This document shows positions 6,064 to 13,189 of a stretch of 16,076 bases of DNA, piece after piece. The notes below the pieces were generated by a model. The model searched no databases and was not told where the DNA came from. It saw only the letters and a list, made by a program, of their open reading frames with translations. Where the stretch lies: assembly GCA_002439285.1 (NCBI GenBank), contig DJTQ01000290.1, positions 1-16,076 of the forward strand. The letters are read 5' to 3'. The position numbers were made by a program, and so were the translations under genes. Source of the DNA: Paenibacillaceae bacterium UBA6304 (GTDB lineage Bacteria; Bacillota; Bacilli; Paenibacillales; Paenibacillaceae). Every line of letters begins with the position of its first letter. Position 1 is the stretch's first letter.

Positions 6064-7359
6064 CTACATATTCTTAATGACCTGATCCGCAAATTCGGAG
6101 CATTTCACTTCGGTTGCGCCTTCCATCAGGCGGGCGAAATCGTAGGTTACTGTCTTGTTGTTAATGGAGGTCTCTAGGCCTTTATAAATAAGGTCGGCCG
6201 CTTCATTCCAGCCCAGATGCTCAAGCAGCATAACGCCGGACAGAATAACCGAGCCCGGATTCACCACGTCGAGATCCGCATACTTCGGCGCCGTACCGTG
6301 CGTCGCTTCAAAGATAGCATGACCCGTCATATAGTTGATATTTGCTCCCGGTGCAATCCCGATCCCGCCGACTTGAGCTGCCAAAGCATCGGACAAGTAG
6401 TCGCCGTTCAAGTTCAATGTCGCAATCACGTCGAAGTCAGTCGGACGCGTCAGCACCTGCTGCAGGGCGATATCGGCAATAGCATCCTTAATGATGATCT
6501 TGCCTGCATCCTGGGCTTCCTTCTGCGCCTGGTTAGCCGCATCGGTTCCAGCCTCATCCTTGATCCGGTCATACTGGGCCCAAGTGAACACTTTATCACC
6601 GAATTCGGCTTCAGCCACCTCGTAACCCCAGTTCTTAAACGCACCTTCCGTAAACTTCATGATGTTGCCTTTATGCACAAGCGTCACGCTCTTGCGGCCG
6701 TGTGTGATTGCATATTCAACGGCGGCGCGAACCAGACGTTTTGAACCTTCTTCGGATACCGGCTTAATGCCGATCCCGGACGTTTCCGGGAACCGGATTT
6801 TATTGACGCCCATTTCATTCTGAAGGAATTGAAGCACTTTCTTCACTTCTTCGGATCCTTCTTTGTATTCGATTCCTGCATAGATATCTTCCGTATTCTC
6901 CCGGAAAATGACCATATCCACAAGCTCCGGACGTTTAACCGGAGAAGGTACGCCGTCGAAATAGCGGACCGGACGAAGACATACGTACAGGTCAAGCTCT
7001 TGGCGCAGAGCCACGTTCAAAGAGCGGATCCCGCCGCCGATGGGTGTTGTCAGAGGTCCCTTGATTGCCACAATATACTCGCGGATCGCGTTCAGCGTAT
7101 CAGCCGGAAGCCACTCTCCGTATGTATTGTAGGCCTTCTCTCCCGCGAACACCTCGTACCAGGCGATGCTTTTCTCGCCGCCGTAAGCTTTATCCACCGC
7201 AGCATCCAGCACGCGTTTGGACGCTTTCCAAATGTCGCGGCCAGTACCGTCTCCCTCGATAAAAGGAATGATCGGATTGTTAGGGACTTGCAGCTTACCG
7301 CCCTCGATAACGATTTTTTCTCCTTCGGTCGGAAGGCTAAACTTTTCTAATTGCAGCAT
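6064..7359 (-). CDS. icd: Isocitrate dehydrogenase, NADP-dependent
   Basis: Oxidative decarboxylation of isocitrate to 2-oxoglutarate, making NADPH. At 431 residues it is a homodimeric E. coli/B. subtilis-type enzyme. Ser113, Asn115, Arg119, Arg129 and Arg153 form the isocitrate site ([23 protein letters not shown]); Tyr160 and Lys230 fit the catalytic pair; Asp310 lies in TDFD. NADP preference is supported by Lys359-Tyr360 (HGTAPKY) together with Tyr406 and Arg410 ([11 protein letters not shown]), matching E. coli K344, Y345, Y391 and R395. Ser113 is the residue phosphorylated by AceK in enteric bacteria; no such kinase is visible here. GAGGAGG lies 11 bases upstream of the ATG. Second gene of the operon, 104 bases after citZ, with a hairpin in the gap. 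Confidence 0.97.
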   Translation of the reverse strand: MLQLEKFSLPTEGEKIVIEGGKLQVPNNPIIPFIEGDGTGRDIWKASKRVLDAAVDKAYGGEKSIAWYEVFAGEKAYNTYGEWLPADTLNAIREYIVAIKGPLTTPIGGGIRSLNVALRQELDLYVCLRPVRYFDGVPSPVKRPELVDMVIFRENTEDIYAGIEYKEGSEEVKKVLQFLQNEMGVNKIRFPETSGIGIKPVSEEGSKRLVRAAVEYAITHGRKSVTLVHKGNIMKFTEGAFKNWGYEVAEAEFGDKVFTWAQYDRIKDEAGTDAANQAQKEAQDAGKIIIKDAIADIALQQVLTRPTDFDVIATLNLNGDYLSDALAAQVGGIGIAPGANINYMTGHAIFEATHGTAPKYADLDVVNPGSVILSGVMLLEHLGWNEAADLIYKGLETSINNKTVTYDFARLMEGATEVKCSEFADQVIKNM

Positions 7360-7435
7360 GTCTATGGTTTCCTCCTCATAATAATTTGGTGTAGCCGTGA
7401 ATTTCTCATTACGGAATTCATTTTAACATAAATGG

Positions 7436-7455
7436 CAACCCGGTTACCCGGGTTG
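7436..7455 (-). other. Intercistronic hairpin between citZ and icd
   Basis: CAACCCGG (7436-7443) and CCGGGTTG (7448-7455) form a perfect GC-rich 8-bp stem with a tetraloop, starting 8 bases after the citZ stop codon. Downstream on the transcript comes CCATTTATGTTAAAATG, only moderately U-rich, so this may be a leaky terminator or a 3'-end stabiliser rather than a full stop. Confidence 0.55.
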
Positions 7456-7463
7456 GCCAAGTG

Positions 7464-8576
7464 TTATCTCAAATCGATCGGAATGTACTGCTGATTCGTC
7501 GACCCCGTGTACTCCGCGCGCGGACGAATAATGCGGTTGTCGTCCAATTGCTCCAGAATATGCGCCGTCCACCCGGATAGGCGGCTGATGGCAAAAATCG
7601 GGGTAAACAGATCCGTCGGAATGCCCAGCATCGTATAAACGGAAGCTGAATAAAAATCGACGTTCGGCTTCAGTCCCTTTTGCCCGGTGACAAGCTCCTC
7701 CACTTTGACCGAGATGTCATAAAGCGTGGAGTCTCCCTTCATTAACCCAAGCTTTCGGGACATTTTTTGCAAGTGCTTCGCCCGTGGATCACCGTTCTTA
7801 TATACACGGTGGCCGAAGCCCATGATTTTGTCCTTGTTCGCCAGCTTCTTCTGAATATAAGGTTCCGCCTGGTCGAGTGAGCCAATTTCGCTAAGCATCC
7901 GAGCCACAGCTTCATTAGCGCCGCCGTGAAGAGGGCCTTTCAATGTTCCGATCGCGGAAGTCACACCGGAATAAATATCAGACAACGTGGCAATCGTAAC
8001 GCGGGCCGAGAAGGTGGATGCATTCAATTCGTGATCCGCATGCAGCACCAGTGCCTGATCCAGTGCATGAACGGCGACCGGATCCGGTTCTTCGCCGGAT
8101 AGCATATAAAGAAAGTTATGGGCCAGGGATACGCCTTTCAGCGGGGACACCGGCTCTTTTCCTTCACGGATTCGGGCAAAGGCGGCAATTAATGTCGGGA
8201 GTTGAGCTTGCAATTTAATTGCCTTCTGCTGATTTCCTTCCCGATTATTGTCATTTGCAAGTTCATCGTACAAAGCAAGAGCCGATACCGCCGTACGCAG
8301 AACAGCCATCGTATTGGCGTCTTTCGGATACAGCTTCATTTGCTCTAGTACCGCTTCAGGAACCGGTGAATAATTGCTCAGTTGCTCCTGCAGGGTTGCC
8401 AATTGGTTCTTGGTAGGCAATTTGCCGTACCAAAGCAAATAAGCAGTCTCTTCGTAGGTCGCACGTTCCGCCAGGTCGTCAATGTTAATCCCCCGATAGG
8501 CGAGAACCCCGTCGTGGATGGAACTGATCGATGAAGTAGCTGCCACAATACCTTCCAGGCCTTTGGTAGCCGTCAT
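7464..8576 (-). CDS. citZ: Citrate synthase
   Basis: Condenses acetyl-CoA with oxaloacetate to citrate, the entry to the TCA cycle. The start is set at the ATG at 8576 (AAGGAG 9 bases upstream), giving 370 residues, near the 372 of B. subtilis CitZ; a frame extended 21 codons upstream is unlikely to be translated. Visible: LHADHELNAS (178-187), LHGGANE (216-222) with His217, GFGHRVYKNGDPR (253-265) with His256, and NVDFYS (305-310) with Asp307. The His217-His256-Asp307 set is the catalytic triad, and the last two motifs bind oxaloacetate and CoA. It is the short Gram-positive type rather than the larger NADH-inhibited type. First gene of citZ-icd-mdh, with a cre-type palindrome 48 bases upstream. 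Confidence 0.97.
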   Translation of the reverse strand: MTATKGLEGIVAATSSISSIHDGVLAYRGINIDDLAERATYEETAYLLWYGKLPTKNQLATLQEQLSNYSPVPEAVLEQMKLYPKDANTMAVLRTAVSALALYDELANDNNREGNQQKAIKLQAQLPTLIAAFARIREGKEPVSPLKGVSLAHNFLYMLSGEEPDPVAVHALDQALVLHADHELNASTFSARVTIATLSDIYSGVTSAIGTLKGPLHGGANEAVARMLSEIGSLDQAEPYIQKKLANKDKIMGFGHRVYKNGDPRAKHLQKMSRKLGLMKGDSTLYDISVKVEELVTGQKGLKPNVDFYSASVYTMLGIPTDLFTPIFAISRLSGWTAHILEQLDDNRIIRPRAEYTGSTNQQYIPIDLR

Positions 8577-8623
8577 AGTACATCTCTCCTTTGGAACCGA
8601 AATATGAGCCAAACCAGCCAACC

Positions 8624-8639
8624 TTGAAAACATTTTCAA
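8624..8639. promoter_or_regulatory. cre (CcpA) site upstream of citZ
   Basis: TTGAAAACATTTTCAA is a perfect palindrome apart from the central CA. It fits the cre consensus TGWAANCGNTNWCA with one mismatch on either strand (CA or TG for the central CG). It overlaps the -10 end of the candidate citZ promoter, a position expected for repression. In B. subtilis, citZ is a known CcpA and CcpC target; no clear CcpC ATAA-N7-TTAT box was found here. Confidence 0.6.
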
Positions 8640-8839
8640 TTTAAAAGTTTAAAATTTTCAGAGCAATGCAAGAAGTGGCCGTAATAATGAAAAAATGAAC
8701 TTTTTATGTCTTTAAAATAATCATACTGGATTTTAGAGAGCAAAGAAATAAGTTCAGCCCCCCTTACTGGATCAAATTGTTTTATCACAGATATAAAATA
8801 TTTTTTGTAATCGCTTTCTCTAGCAACGACAATTGTCAC
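8636..8839 (-). CDS. Possible small protein of 67 residues upstream of citZ
   Basis: An open frame starting with GTG at 8839 is preceded by GGAAGG at about 6 bases, an acceptable ribosome site. The product (MTIVVARESDYKKYFISVIK at the start, ending FKLLN) is Tyr/Phe/Lys-rich, without signal peptide, membrane helix or known motif; I do not recognise it. Base composition is much more AT-rich than the neighbours. The frame covers the candidate citZ promoter and its stop lies inside the cre palindrome. The 366 bases between citZ and ytvI hold no other candidate gene. It may be a chance frame in AT-rich regulatory DNA. Confidence 0.25.
   Translation of the reverse strand: MTIVVARESDYKKYFISVIKQFDPVRGAELISLLSKIQYDYFKDIKSSFFHYYGHFLHCSENFKLLN
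8638..8666 (-). promoter_or_regulatory. Candidate citZ promoter
   Basis: TTGCTC (8661-8666) and TAAATT (8638-8643) on the minus strand, 17 bases apart, give a moderate sigma-A match 62 bases upstream of the citZ ATG. It abuts the cre palindrome. Other AT-rich placements nearby are possible. Confidence 0.35.
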
Positions 8840-8860
8840 ATTTTACCTTCCAAATTGTGT

Positions 8861-8891
8861 ATTCTTATTTCCTGTTTCGGAATATAAGAAT
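8861..8891. repeat. Inverted repeat upstream of ytvI
   Basis: ATTCTTAT (8861-8868) and ATAAGAAT (8884-8891) are perfect 8-bp inverted repeats 15 bases apart. They sit between the ytvI start (8943) and the small-ORF start (8839), where promoters for either should lie. Possible operator; no -35/-10 pair is convincing. Confidence 0.4.
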
Positions 8892-8942
8892 CGGCTAAGT
8901 AATAGGGTAGAAGAGAACCTGTCCGAAAAAGGGGGAAGCCGT

Positions 8943-10061
8943 GTGGATCATGTGATGATAAAACGCCTGTTACGCGGCAGTTGGGTATGTATCGCACTAA
9001 TCGCAATAGCGGCCTTATCTTATTGGCTACTGCCGTTAATCTATCCGTTCCTGATCGCGTGGCTGATCGCCTATGCCATGAATCCGCTGGTCCGCTGGTT
9101 ACAGTCCACCGCTAAACTTCCCAGATGGCTGGCTGTCACCCTTTCGCTAGTCCTTTACTTTGGAAGTGCGGGCATCATTCTCTCTGCGGCTGTCACCCGG
9201 CTCGTGAAGGAGTTGATCACCTTAGCCGAGTCGCTGGACCTTCATATTGAAGAATGGAGAGGGTGGTTTGTCGAATGGAGCCAGAGCGAGGGAATTCAAA
9301 ATATCATTAATGAAATCAACCGCTTTATCGCCAACAATCCCGGCTACGAAAATACGATCAACAAAAATATCGATAACACCACATCGACTATAAGCTCCGC
9401 TATCTCGCACCTTCTCAGCGGATTCCTAAGCGGAATCGTAAACCTGCTCACTTCGCTTCCCAATTTGGGAGTCATCGTGATCGTCATTCTATTGGCGGCA
9501 TTTTTTATCAGTAAAAACTGGGAGAGAAACATGCGCTTTCTTGTCGGCCTGGTTCCGTCCCCGTTCCGCAAAACCGGCAGCGAGGTATGGAAGGATCTGC
9601 AAAAAGCGCTCTTCGGGTATCTTCGCGCTCAATTTATCATGATCTCGATTACGGCAGTTATCGTCTTAATCGGACTGCTTATCCTGCGCGTGGACTCTGC
9701 CTTTACCTACGCGATCCTGATCGGCTTCGTGGACCTGCTTCCTTATCTGGGAGTCGGAACCGTAATGGTTCCCTGGCTGCTCTATGCTTTCATGTCGGGG
9801 GATACGGGCTTCGGCATCGGCCTGTCCATCCTGTACGGCGTCATCCTTGTGGCCAGACAATTAATCGAGCCCAAGGTACTGGCCAGCAGCGTCGGTCTCG
9901 ACCCTCTGCCGACCCTGATCTCCATGTTTGTCGGACTAAAGCTGTTCGGCGTGTTTGGGCTGATCATCGGCCCGGTCTCTTTCGTCGTGTTCGGGGCTAT
10001 TGTTCGTGCCGGCGTGCTTAGGGATCTGCGCAACTATATTGTGAACGGAAGGCTGCGATAA
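8943..10061 (+). CDS. ytvI: AI-2E-family membrane protein, sporulation integral membrane protein YtvI type
   Basis: Polytopic permease-like protein of the AI-2E (UPF0118/PerM) family, 372 residues, close to B. subtilis YtvI (about 371). The start is a GTG at 8943 with GGGGG 7 bases upstream; an ATG four codons later is the alternative. Three N-terminal helices (about 14-30, 32-48, 62-84) are followed by a polar, amphipathic region to about 150, then a five-helix C-terminal half carrying the family hallmarks: SKNWE, LRAQF, GFVDLLPYLGVG, RQLIEPKVL, and GLDPLPTLISMFVGLKLFG. In B. subtilis, ytvI lies between fxsA and citZ, the same position as here. Transport substrate is unknown; the sporulation link comes from the family name. 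It is the only + strand gene in this half and is convergent with argS. Confidence 0.88.
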   Translation: MDHVMIKRLLRGSWVCIALIAIAALSYWLLPLIYPFLIAWLIAYAMNPLVRWLQSTAKLPRWLAVTLSLVLYFGSAGIILSAAVTRLVKELITLAESLDLHIEEWRGWFVEWSQSEGIQNIINEINRFIANNPGYENTINKNIDNTTSTISSAISHLLSGFLSGIVNLLTSLPNLGVIVIVILLAAFFISKNWERNMRFLVGLVPSPFRKTGSEVWKDLQKALFGYLRAQFIMISITAVIVLIGLLILRVDSAFTYAILIGFVDLLPYLGVGTVMVPWLLYAFMSGDTGFGIGLSILYGVILVARQLIEPKVLASSVGLDPLPTLISMFVGLKLFGVFGLIIGPVSFVVFGAIVRAGVLRDLRNYIVNGRLR

Positions 10062-10099
10062 GCTGAACGGGAATGTACATCGCGAATTTTATCACAGCC
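10051..10099. terminator. Possible shared hairpin between convergent ytvI and argS
   Basis: GGCTGCGATAA (10051-10061, ending at the ytvI stop codon) pairs with TTATCACAGCC (10089-10099) with a single mismatch across a 27-base loop. It spans the 47-base gap between the two stop codons. The loop is long and the T-tracts poor, so termination efficiency is doubtful. Confidence 0.35.
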
Positions 10100-10108
10100 T
10101 CCGTCACT

Positions 10109-11851
10109 CTACATTCTTTCCGGCGCCTGTATGCCAATCAACTTGAGTCCATTCCGGAGCGCAATCTTCACCCCGGTTACCAATGCAAGCCTGGCCGTGC
10201 GCAAATCGGAGTTATCAATCAATATTGGACAATCATGATAAAATCGGTTAAAAGCCTGGGCCGTGTCCACCAGAAAGCGGGTGACGATCGATGGCTCCAT
10301 TTTGACGGCGGCCTGCTCGACTCGCTCGGTAAACAGGGACAATTGCTTGATAAGGGTAAATTCGGCCTCTCCAGTTAGAAGTGCAGGATCAAAGTCACGA
10401 TTTAGTACCGATGCCTCTTCCCCATTCCAATCCTGTCCCTCCATTCCTTTCCGCAGCACGCTGCAAGCCCGGGCATAAGTATATTGGACGTACGGCCCGG
10501 TCTCCCCTTCGAAACTCAGCGCGTCTTCCCAGGAGAAGACGATGTCCTTGATCCGGTTCCCGCTCAAATCGTTAAAAATCACTGCACCGACGCCAACCTG
10601 TCTCGCCACTTCTTCCTTGTTTTCCAGACTCGGGTTTTTCTGTTCGATAATCGATCTAATCTTCGCAATCGCCTGATGCAAAAGATCCTCCAGCTTGACG
10701 ACATTGCCCTTTCTGGTCGACAAACTCATCCCTTCCAGGCTTACGCGACCGAAAGGAACATGCACTAAATCTTTCGCCCAATCATAACCCATCAATTCCA
10801 CGACTTTAAACCACTGGCGAAAATGCAGACTCTGCGAATAATCCGTCACATACACGGCCTTATGAAAATCATAGACACTCTTCCTGTACAAGGCCGCCGA
10901 TACATCGCGCGTGTGATAAAGCGAACTGCCGTCCTGTTTCAACATTAAAGCCGGAGACATATCATAATCCTCAAGTCTGACCAGCCAGGCACCCTCATCC
11001 TGTTCGAGTAACCCTTTTTGTCTCAATTCAAGGATGACCGGTTCCATTTTGTCATTATAAAAACTCTCCCCGGTTACATAATCAAACCGGACGCCAAGCA
11101 GTCCGTAAATTTTCTCAAATTCCGCCAGGCTGAGTTCTACGAATTCCCGCCAAAGCTTTAACGCCTCCTGATCGCCCTGTTCCATTCTTACGAACCAGGA
11201 TCTTGCTTCTTCATCCAGCCCGGGGTCCTTCTCCGCCTCCTCATGAAAACGAACGTAAAGGCTCAAAAGCTCGTCAATCGCCCCCGATTCCAGCCTCGCA
11301 GGATCCCCCCACAGCCGGTAGGCTGTGATCAGTTTGCCGAACTGGGTGCCCCAATCACCCAAATGGTTGATTCCAATACAGGTATATCCCAGATACGAAT
11401 AGATATGATAAAGGGCATTTCCGATTACGGTAGAGCGTAGATGCCCCACATGGAAGGGCTTCGCAATATTCGGGGAGGAAAAGTCGATGACGATCGTCTT
11501 CCCTTGTCCGATATTTTGGGAGCCGTACTTATCCCCGGCAGATAAAATGTCGCTGATAATTTCCCCGCCGATCACCGCCGGATCCAAATAAAAGTTCAAA
11601 TAACCGGATACCGAAGACGTCCGGGCAATTTCCTCCGGCTTATCCGGGTTTCCTTGAATTCCGATCTCCAGTTCATCCGCGATGGCTGCCGGGGATTTGC
11701 GAAGCGGCTTACTCAACTTGAAGCAAGGTAGCGATATATCGCCCATGGTGTTATCCGGCGGGTACTCTAGCATCGTAAACACCTCTTCCACTGAAATATC
11801 AACCAGCAAAGGGGACAAGCTTGCAGCTATTTTCTTCTTAAACACCTCCAT
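10109..11851 (-). CDS. argS: Arginine--tRNA ligase
   Basis: Charges tRNA-Arg. The start is set at the ATG at 11851 (GGGAG about 10 bases upstream), giving 580 residues; a TTG seven codons earlier is unlikely. An N-terminal tRNA D-loop-recognition domain (about 1-90) is followed by the class I catalytic core with IDFSSPNIAKPFHVGHLRST (122-141, HIGH motif as HVGH) and NHLGDWGTQFGKL (162-174). SLSTRKGN (376-383) stands in for KMSKS, as is usual in ArgRS. The all-alpha anticodon domain runs from about 448 and ends IGIQAPERM, a characteristic C-terminus. The SSPNIAKPFH form resembles clostridial and E. coli-like ArgRS more than B. subtilis ArgS, so a second ArgRS may exist elsewhere. It is controlled by its own promoter and T-box leader. 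Confidence 0.96.
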   Translation of the reverse strand: MEVFKKKIAASLSPLLVDISVEEVFTMLEYPPDNTMGDISLPCFKLSKPLRKSPAAIADELEIGIQGNPDKPEEIARTSSVSGYLNFYLDPAVIGGEIISDILSAGDKYGSQNIGQGKTIVIDFSSPNIAKPFHVGHLRSTVIGNALYHIYSYLGYTCIGINHLGDWGTQFGKLITAYRLWGDPARLESGAIDELLSLYVRFHEEAEKDPGLDEEARSWFVRMEQGDQEALKLWREFVELSLAEFEKIYGLLGVRFDYVTGESFYNDKMEPVILELRQKGLLEQDEGAWLVRLEDYDMSPALMLKQDGSSLYHTRDVSAALYRKSVYDFHKAVYVTDYSQSLHFRQWFKVVELMGYDWAKDLVHVPFGRVSLEGMSLSTRKGNVVKLEDLLHQAIAKIRSIIEQKNPSLENKEEVARQVGVGAVIFNDLSGNRIKDIVFSWEDALSFEGETGPYVQYTYARACSVLRKGMEGQDWNGEEASVLNRDFDPALLTGEAEFTLIKQLSLFTERVEQAAVKMEPSIVTRFLVDTAQAFNRFYHDCPILIDNSDLRTARLALVTGVKIALRNGLKLIGIQAPERM

Positions 11852-11879
11852 AACAACGTTACTCCCTTCCAAAAGTTAA

Positions 11880-12152
11880 AATAAAAAAATCCCCCGTCTC
11901 AAATAAGAGACGAGAGACTTACGTTCCCGCGGTACCACTCTAAGTGCTGAAGCCTGGCTTCAGCCACTCTGCCCGGATAACGGCCGGCTACCGAATTTGC
12001 CTACAATGCCGCTTCAAAATCAGCACACGTTCAGCAAACCATCTCCCGGGCCCGATTCCTCTGCGGTTTCCATACCGGCTTCCACCCTTCCGGCTCGCTG
12101 TCATGGACTTACGCAACATACTATCCCGTTCACAGATCTTAAGAAAATAATG
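11880..12152 (-). promoter_or_regulatory. T-box riboswitch leader of argS
   Basis: Transcription-attenuating leader that reads uncharged tRNA. On the transcript: a Stem I 5' strand with AGUA (near 12119-12124), distal Stem I with AGCGAG and GGUGGAAGCC (12080-12098), and a specifier loop 3' strand GGAAUCGGG (about 12051-12059). Next comes a Stem III hairpin, GCTGAAGC/GCTTCAGC (11946-11964). The T-box AGAGTGGTACCGCG (11928-11941) provides the antiterminator bulge that pairs with the tRNA acceptor end, and the terminator ends the leader. After GAA the bases read UCGGG: CGG (12052-12054) would be an Arg specifier, while the triplet directly after GAA is UCG (Ser). The downstream gene favours Arg, but the register needs checking. 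About 270 nt, typical. Confidence 0.93.
11881..11916 (-). terminator. Intrinsic terminator within the argS T-box
   Basis: On the transcript, CUCUCGUCUC and GAGACGGGGG form a 10-bp stem with two G-U wobbles and a 6-base loop, followed by AUUUUUUUAU. Its 5' side lies next to the T-box sequence, as needed for mutually exclusive antiterminator folding. Confidence 0.92.
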
Positions 12153-12158
12153 GAATTT

Positions 12159-12187
12159 AATATATAGCAAAATTCAAGAAAAGTCAA
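12159..12187 (-). promoter_or_regulatory. Promoter of argS
   Basis: TTGACT (12182-12187) and TATATT (12159-12164) on the minus strand, exactly 17 bases apart, form a strong sigma-A promoter. It places the start of transcription near 12152, just before Stem I of the T-box. The -35 overlaps the stop codon of fxsA (12184-12186). Confidence 0.85.
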
Positions 12188-12576
12188 CGCCGAAAAAATG
12201 TGATCGAGCCGTCTTTGATCTTCTTGCCGATCCATTTCGTTAATAACAGCCGATATAGCGGCCGCGTCAACGGGAACACCATGGTAAATCCGATGATATC
12301 AGTCACAAAACCCGGAATCAGCAGCAAGATCCCGCCGCCAAACACGCACATTCCCTCTATCATCATCTTGCCCGGAATCTGCCGGCCGTTCATCTGCGCC
12401 TTCGCATCCGCAAGCACCTTTCGTCCTTCAAACTGCATCATCAGGGCGCCGATCACGGAGGTGGCCAATGTCAGGAAGATCGTTTTGCCTACGCCCAATC
12501 TTTCCCCAACCTCCACATAACCCCAAAATTCCACCATCGGGACCACAACAATCAAAACGGCAATCCATTTACGCAT
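12184..12576 (-). CDS. fxsA: FxsA family membrane protein
   Basis: Small integral membrane protein of 130 residues; the family is named for E. coli FxsA, whose overexpression relieves F-plasmid PifA exclusion of phage T7. The start is the ATG at 12576 with AAGGAG 8 bases upstream; a frame extended by 16 codons has no ribosome site. Hydrophobic segments at about 3-22 (with conserved Glu16), 29-47 and 74-101 include the family signature LLLIPGFVTDIIG (84-96), followed by a basic C-terminal tail (LTKWIGKKIK). Its place next to pyk and ytvI matches B. subtilis. It has its own candidate promoter upstream, and its stop codon overlaps the argS promoter. Physiological role in Firmicutes is unknown. 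Confidence 0.92.
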   Translation of the reverse strand: MRKWIAVLIVVVPMVEFWGYVEVGERLGVGKTIFLTLATSVIGALMMQFEGRKVLADAKAQMNGRQIPGKMMIEGMCVFGGGILLLIPGFVTDIIGFTMVFPLTRPLYRLLLTKWIGKKIKDGSITFFRR

Positions 12577-12637
12577 AAAATAACTCCTTTTTCTTGCAGC
12601 ATATCTAATATATGATGCCGACAATCATTCTAAGAGT

Positions 12638-12666
12638 ATTGTACCGTTTTGGTTTGGCAGAATCAA
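12638..12666 (-). promoter_or_regulatory. Candidate promoter of fxsA
   Basis: TTGATT (12661-12666) and TACAAT (12638-12643), 17 bases apart, lie 62 bases upstream of the fxsA ATG. The -35 starts four bases past the thioesterase stop codon (12670-12672). Confidence 0.65.
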
Positions 12667-12669
12667 AAT

Positions 12670-13089
12670 TTACTCGCTCGCCCTTTTGAATGCTTCATAC
12701 CAATCCGGGAACACCTTTTTGAACTGAACCGGTTTAAAGTCCTCTCTCCGGACCACATAGTGAGTAGAGGCTCCTTCAACACACAGTTCGCCCTCTCCAT
12801 TCCATACTTCATATCCGTATTCCGTCTTAACTCCGCCGTTATTGTTGATCCATGTCTTCAGGAGAACCTCGTCTCCGTAGCGAATCCCCTTCTTATATTC
12901 AATCCGCATTTCCTGCACGGGCGAAATATATCCCGCCTGCTCCATATCAATATAATTGAAGCCTAAATCCTCAATCAGCTGAGTCCGGCCCGCTTCAAAC
13001 CATCCTAAATAATTGGCATGATAAATAATCCCCATCATATCGAATTCAAAATATTTAGGCTTAATCGCCAGTTCACTAATATACATCAT
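12670..13089 (-). CDS. Acyl-CoA thioesterase, YbgC/FadM (4-hydroxybenzoyl-CoA thioesterase) type
   Basis: Hotdog-fold thioesterase of 139 residues, cytoplasmic, presumed to hydrolyse a short or medium acyl-CoA. YFEFDMMGIIYHANYLGWFE (13-32) is the family active-site segment, with Asp17 as catalytic residue followed by the tyrosine/histidine pair YHANY. The central helix continues as AGRTQLIEDLG, and IEYKKGIRYGDEVLLKTWI (63-81) gives the following strands, all as expected. Two ATG codons stand in tandem at 13089; GGAAGGGG is about 7 bases upstream. A stronger AGGAGG lies further upstream and would start a five-codon frame (see findings). The gene follows the pyk terminator and precedes fxsA. 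The acyl substrate is not deducible. Confidence 0.9.
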   Translation of the reverse strand: MMYISELAIKPKYFEFDMMGIIYHANYLGWFEAGRTQLIEDLGFNYIDMEQAGYISPVQEMRIEYKKGIRYGDEVLLKTWINNNGGVKTEYGYEVWNGEGELCVEGASTHYVVRREDFKPVQFKKVFPDWYEAFKRASE

Positions 13090-13128
13090 GTTTACGCCCC
13101 TTCCGCCAAGAATATCCTCCTAATATAT

Positions 13129-13173
13129 CAAAAAAGCAATGAGATGTCCGTTTCCGGGCATCTCATTGCTTTT
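13129..13173 (-). terminator. Terminator of pyk
   Basis: A nearly perfect stem of about 18 bp (AAAAGCAATGAGATG at 13132-13146 with its complement at 13159-13173, plus CCG/CGG around TTTC) is followed on the minus strand by TTTTTTGATATATT. It starts 16 bases after the pyk stop codon. Textbook intrinsic terminator; the thioesterase would then need its own promoter or read-through. Confidence 0.93.
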
Positions 13174-13189
13174 AATTGTATGATTGTTA

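Noticed and set aside
6217..6744. 175-codon + strand frame
   Set aside because: Antisense shadow of icd with no ribosome site or recognisable domain.
8577..8639. Longer citrate synthase start 21 codons upstream
   Set aside because: The ATG at 8576 has AAGGAG and gives the normal CitZ N-terminus and length; the extension would be translated from the cre/promoter region.
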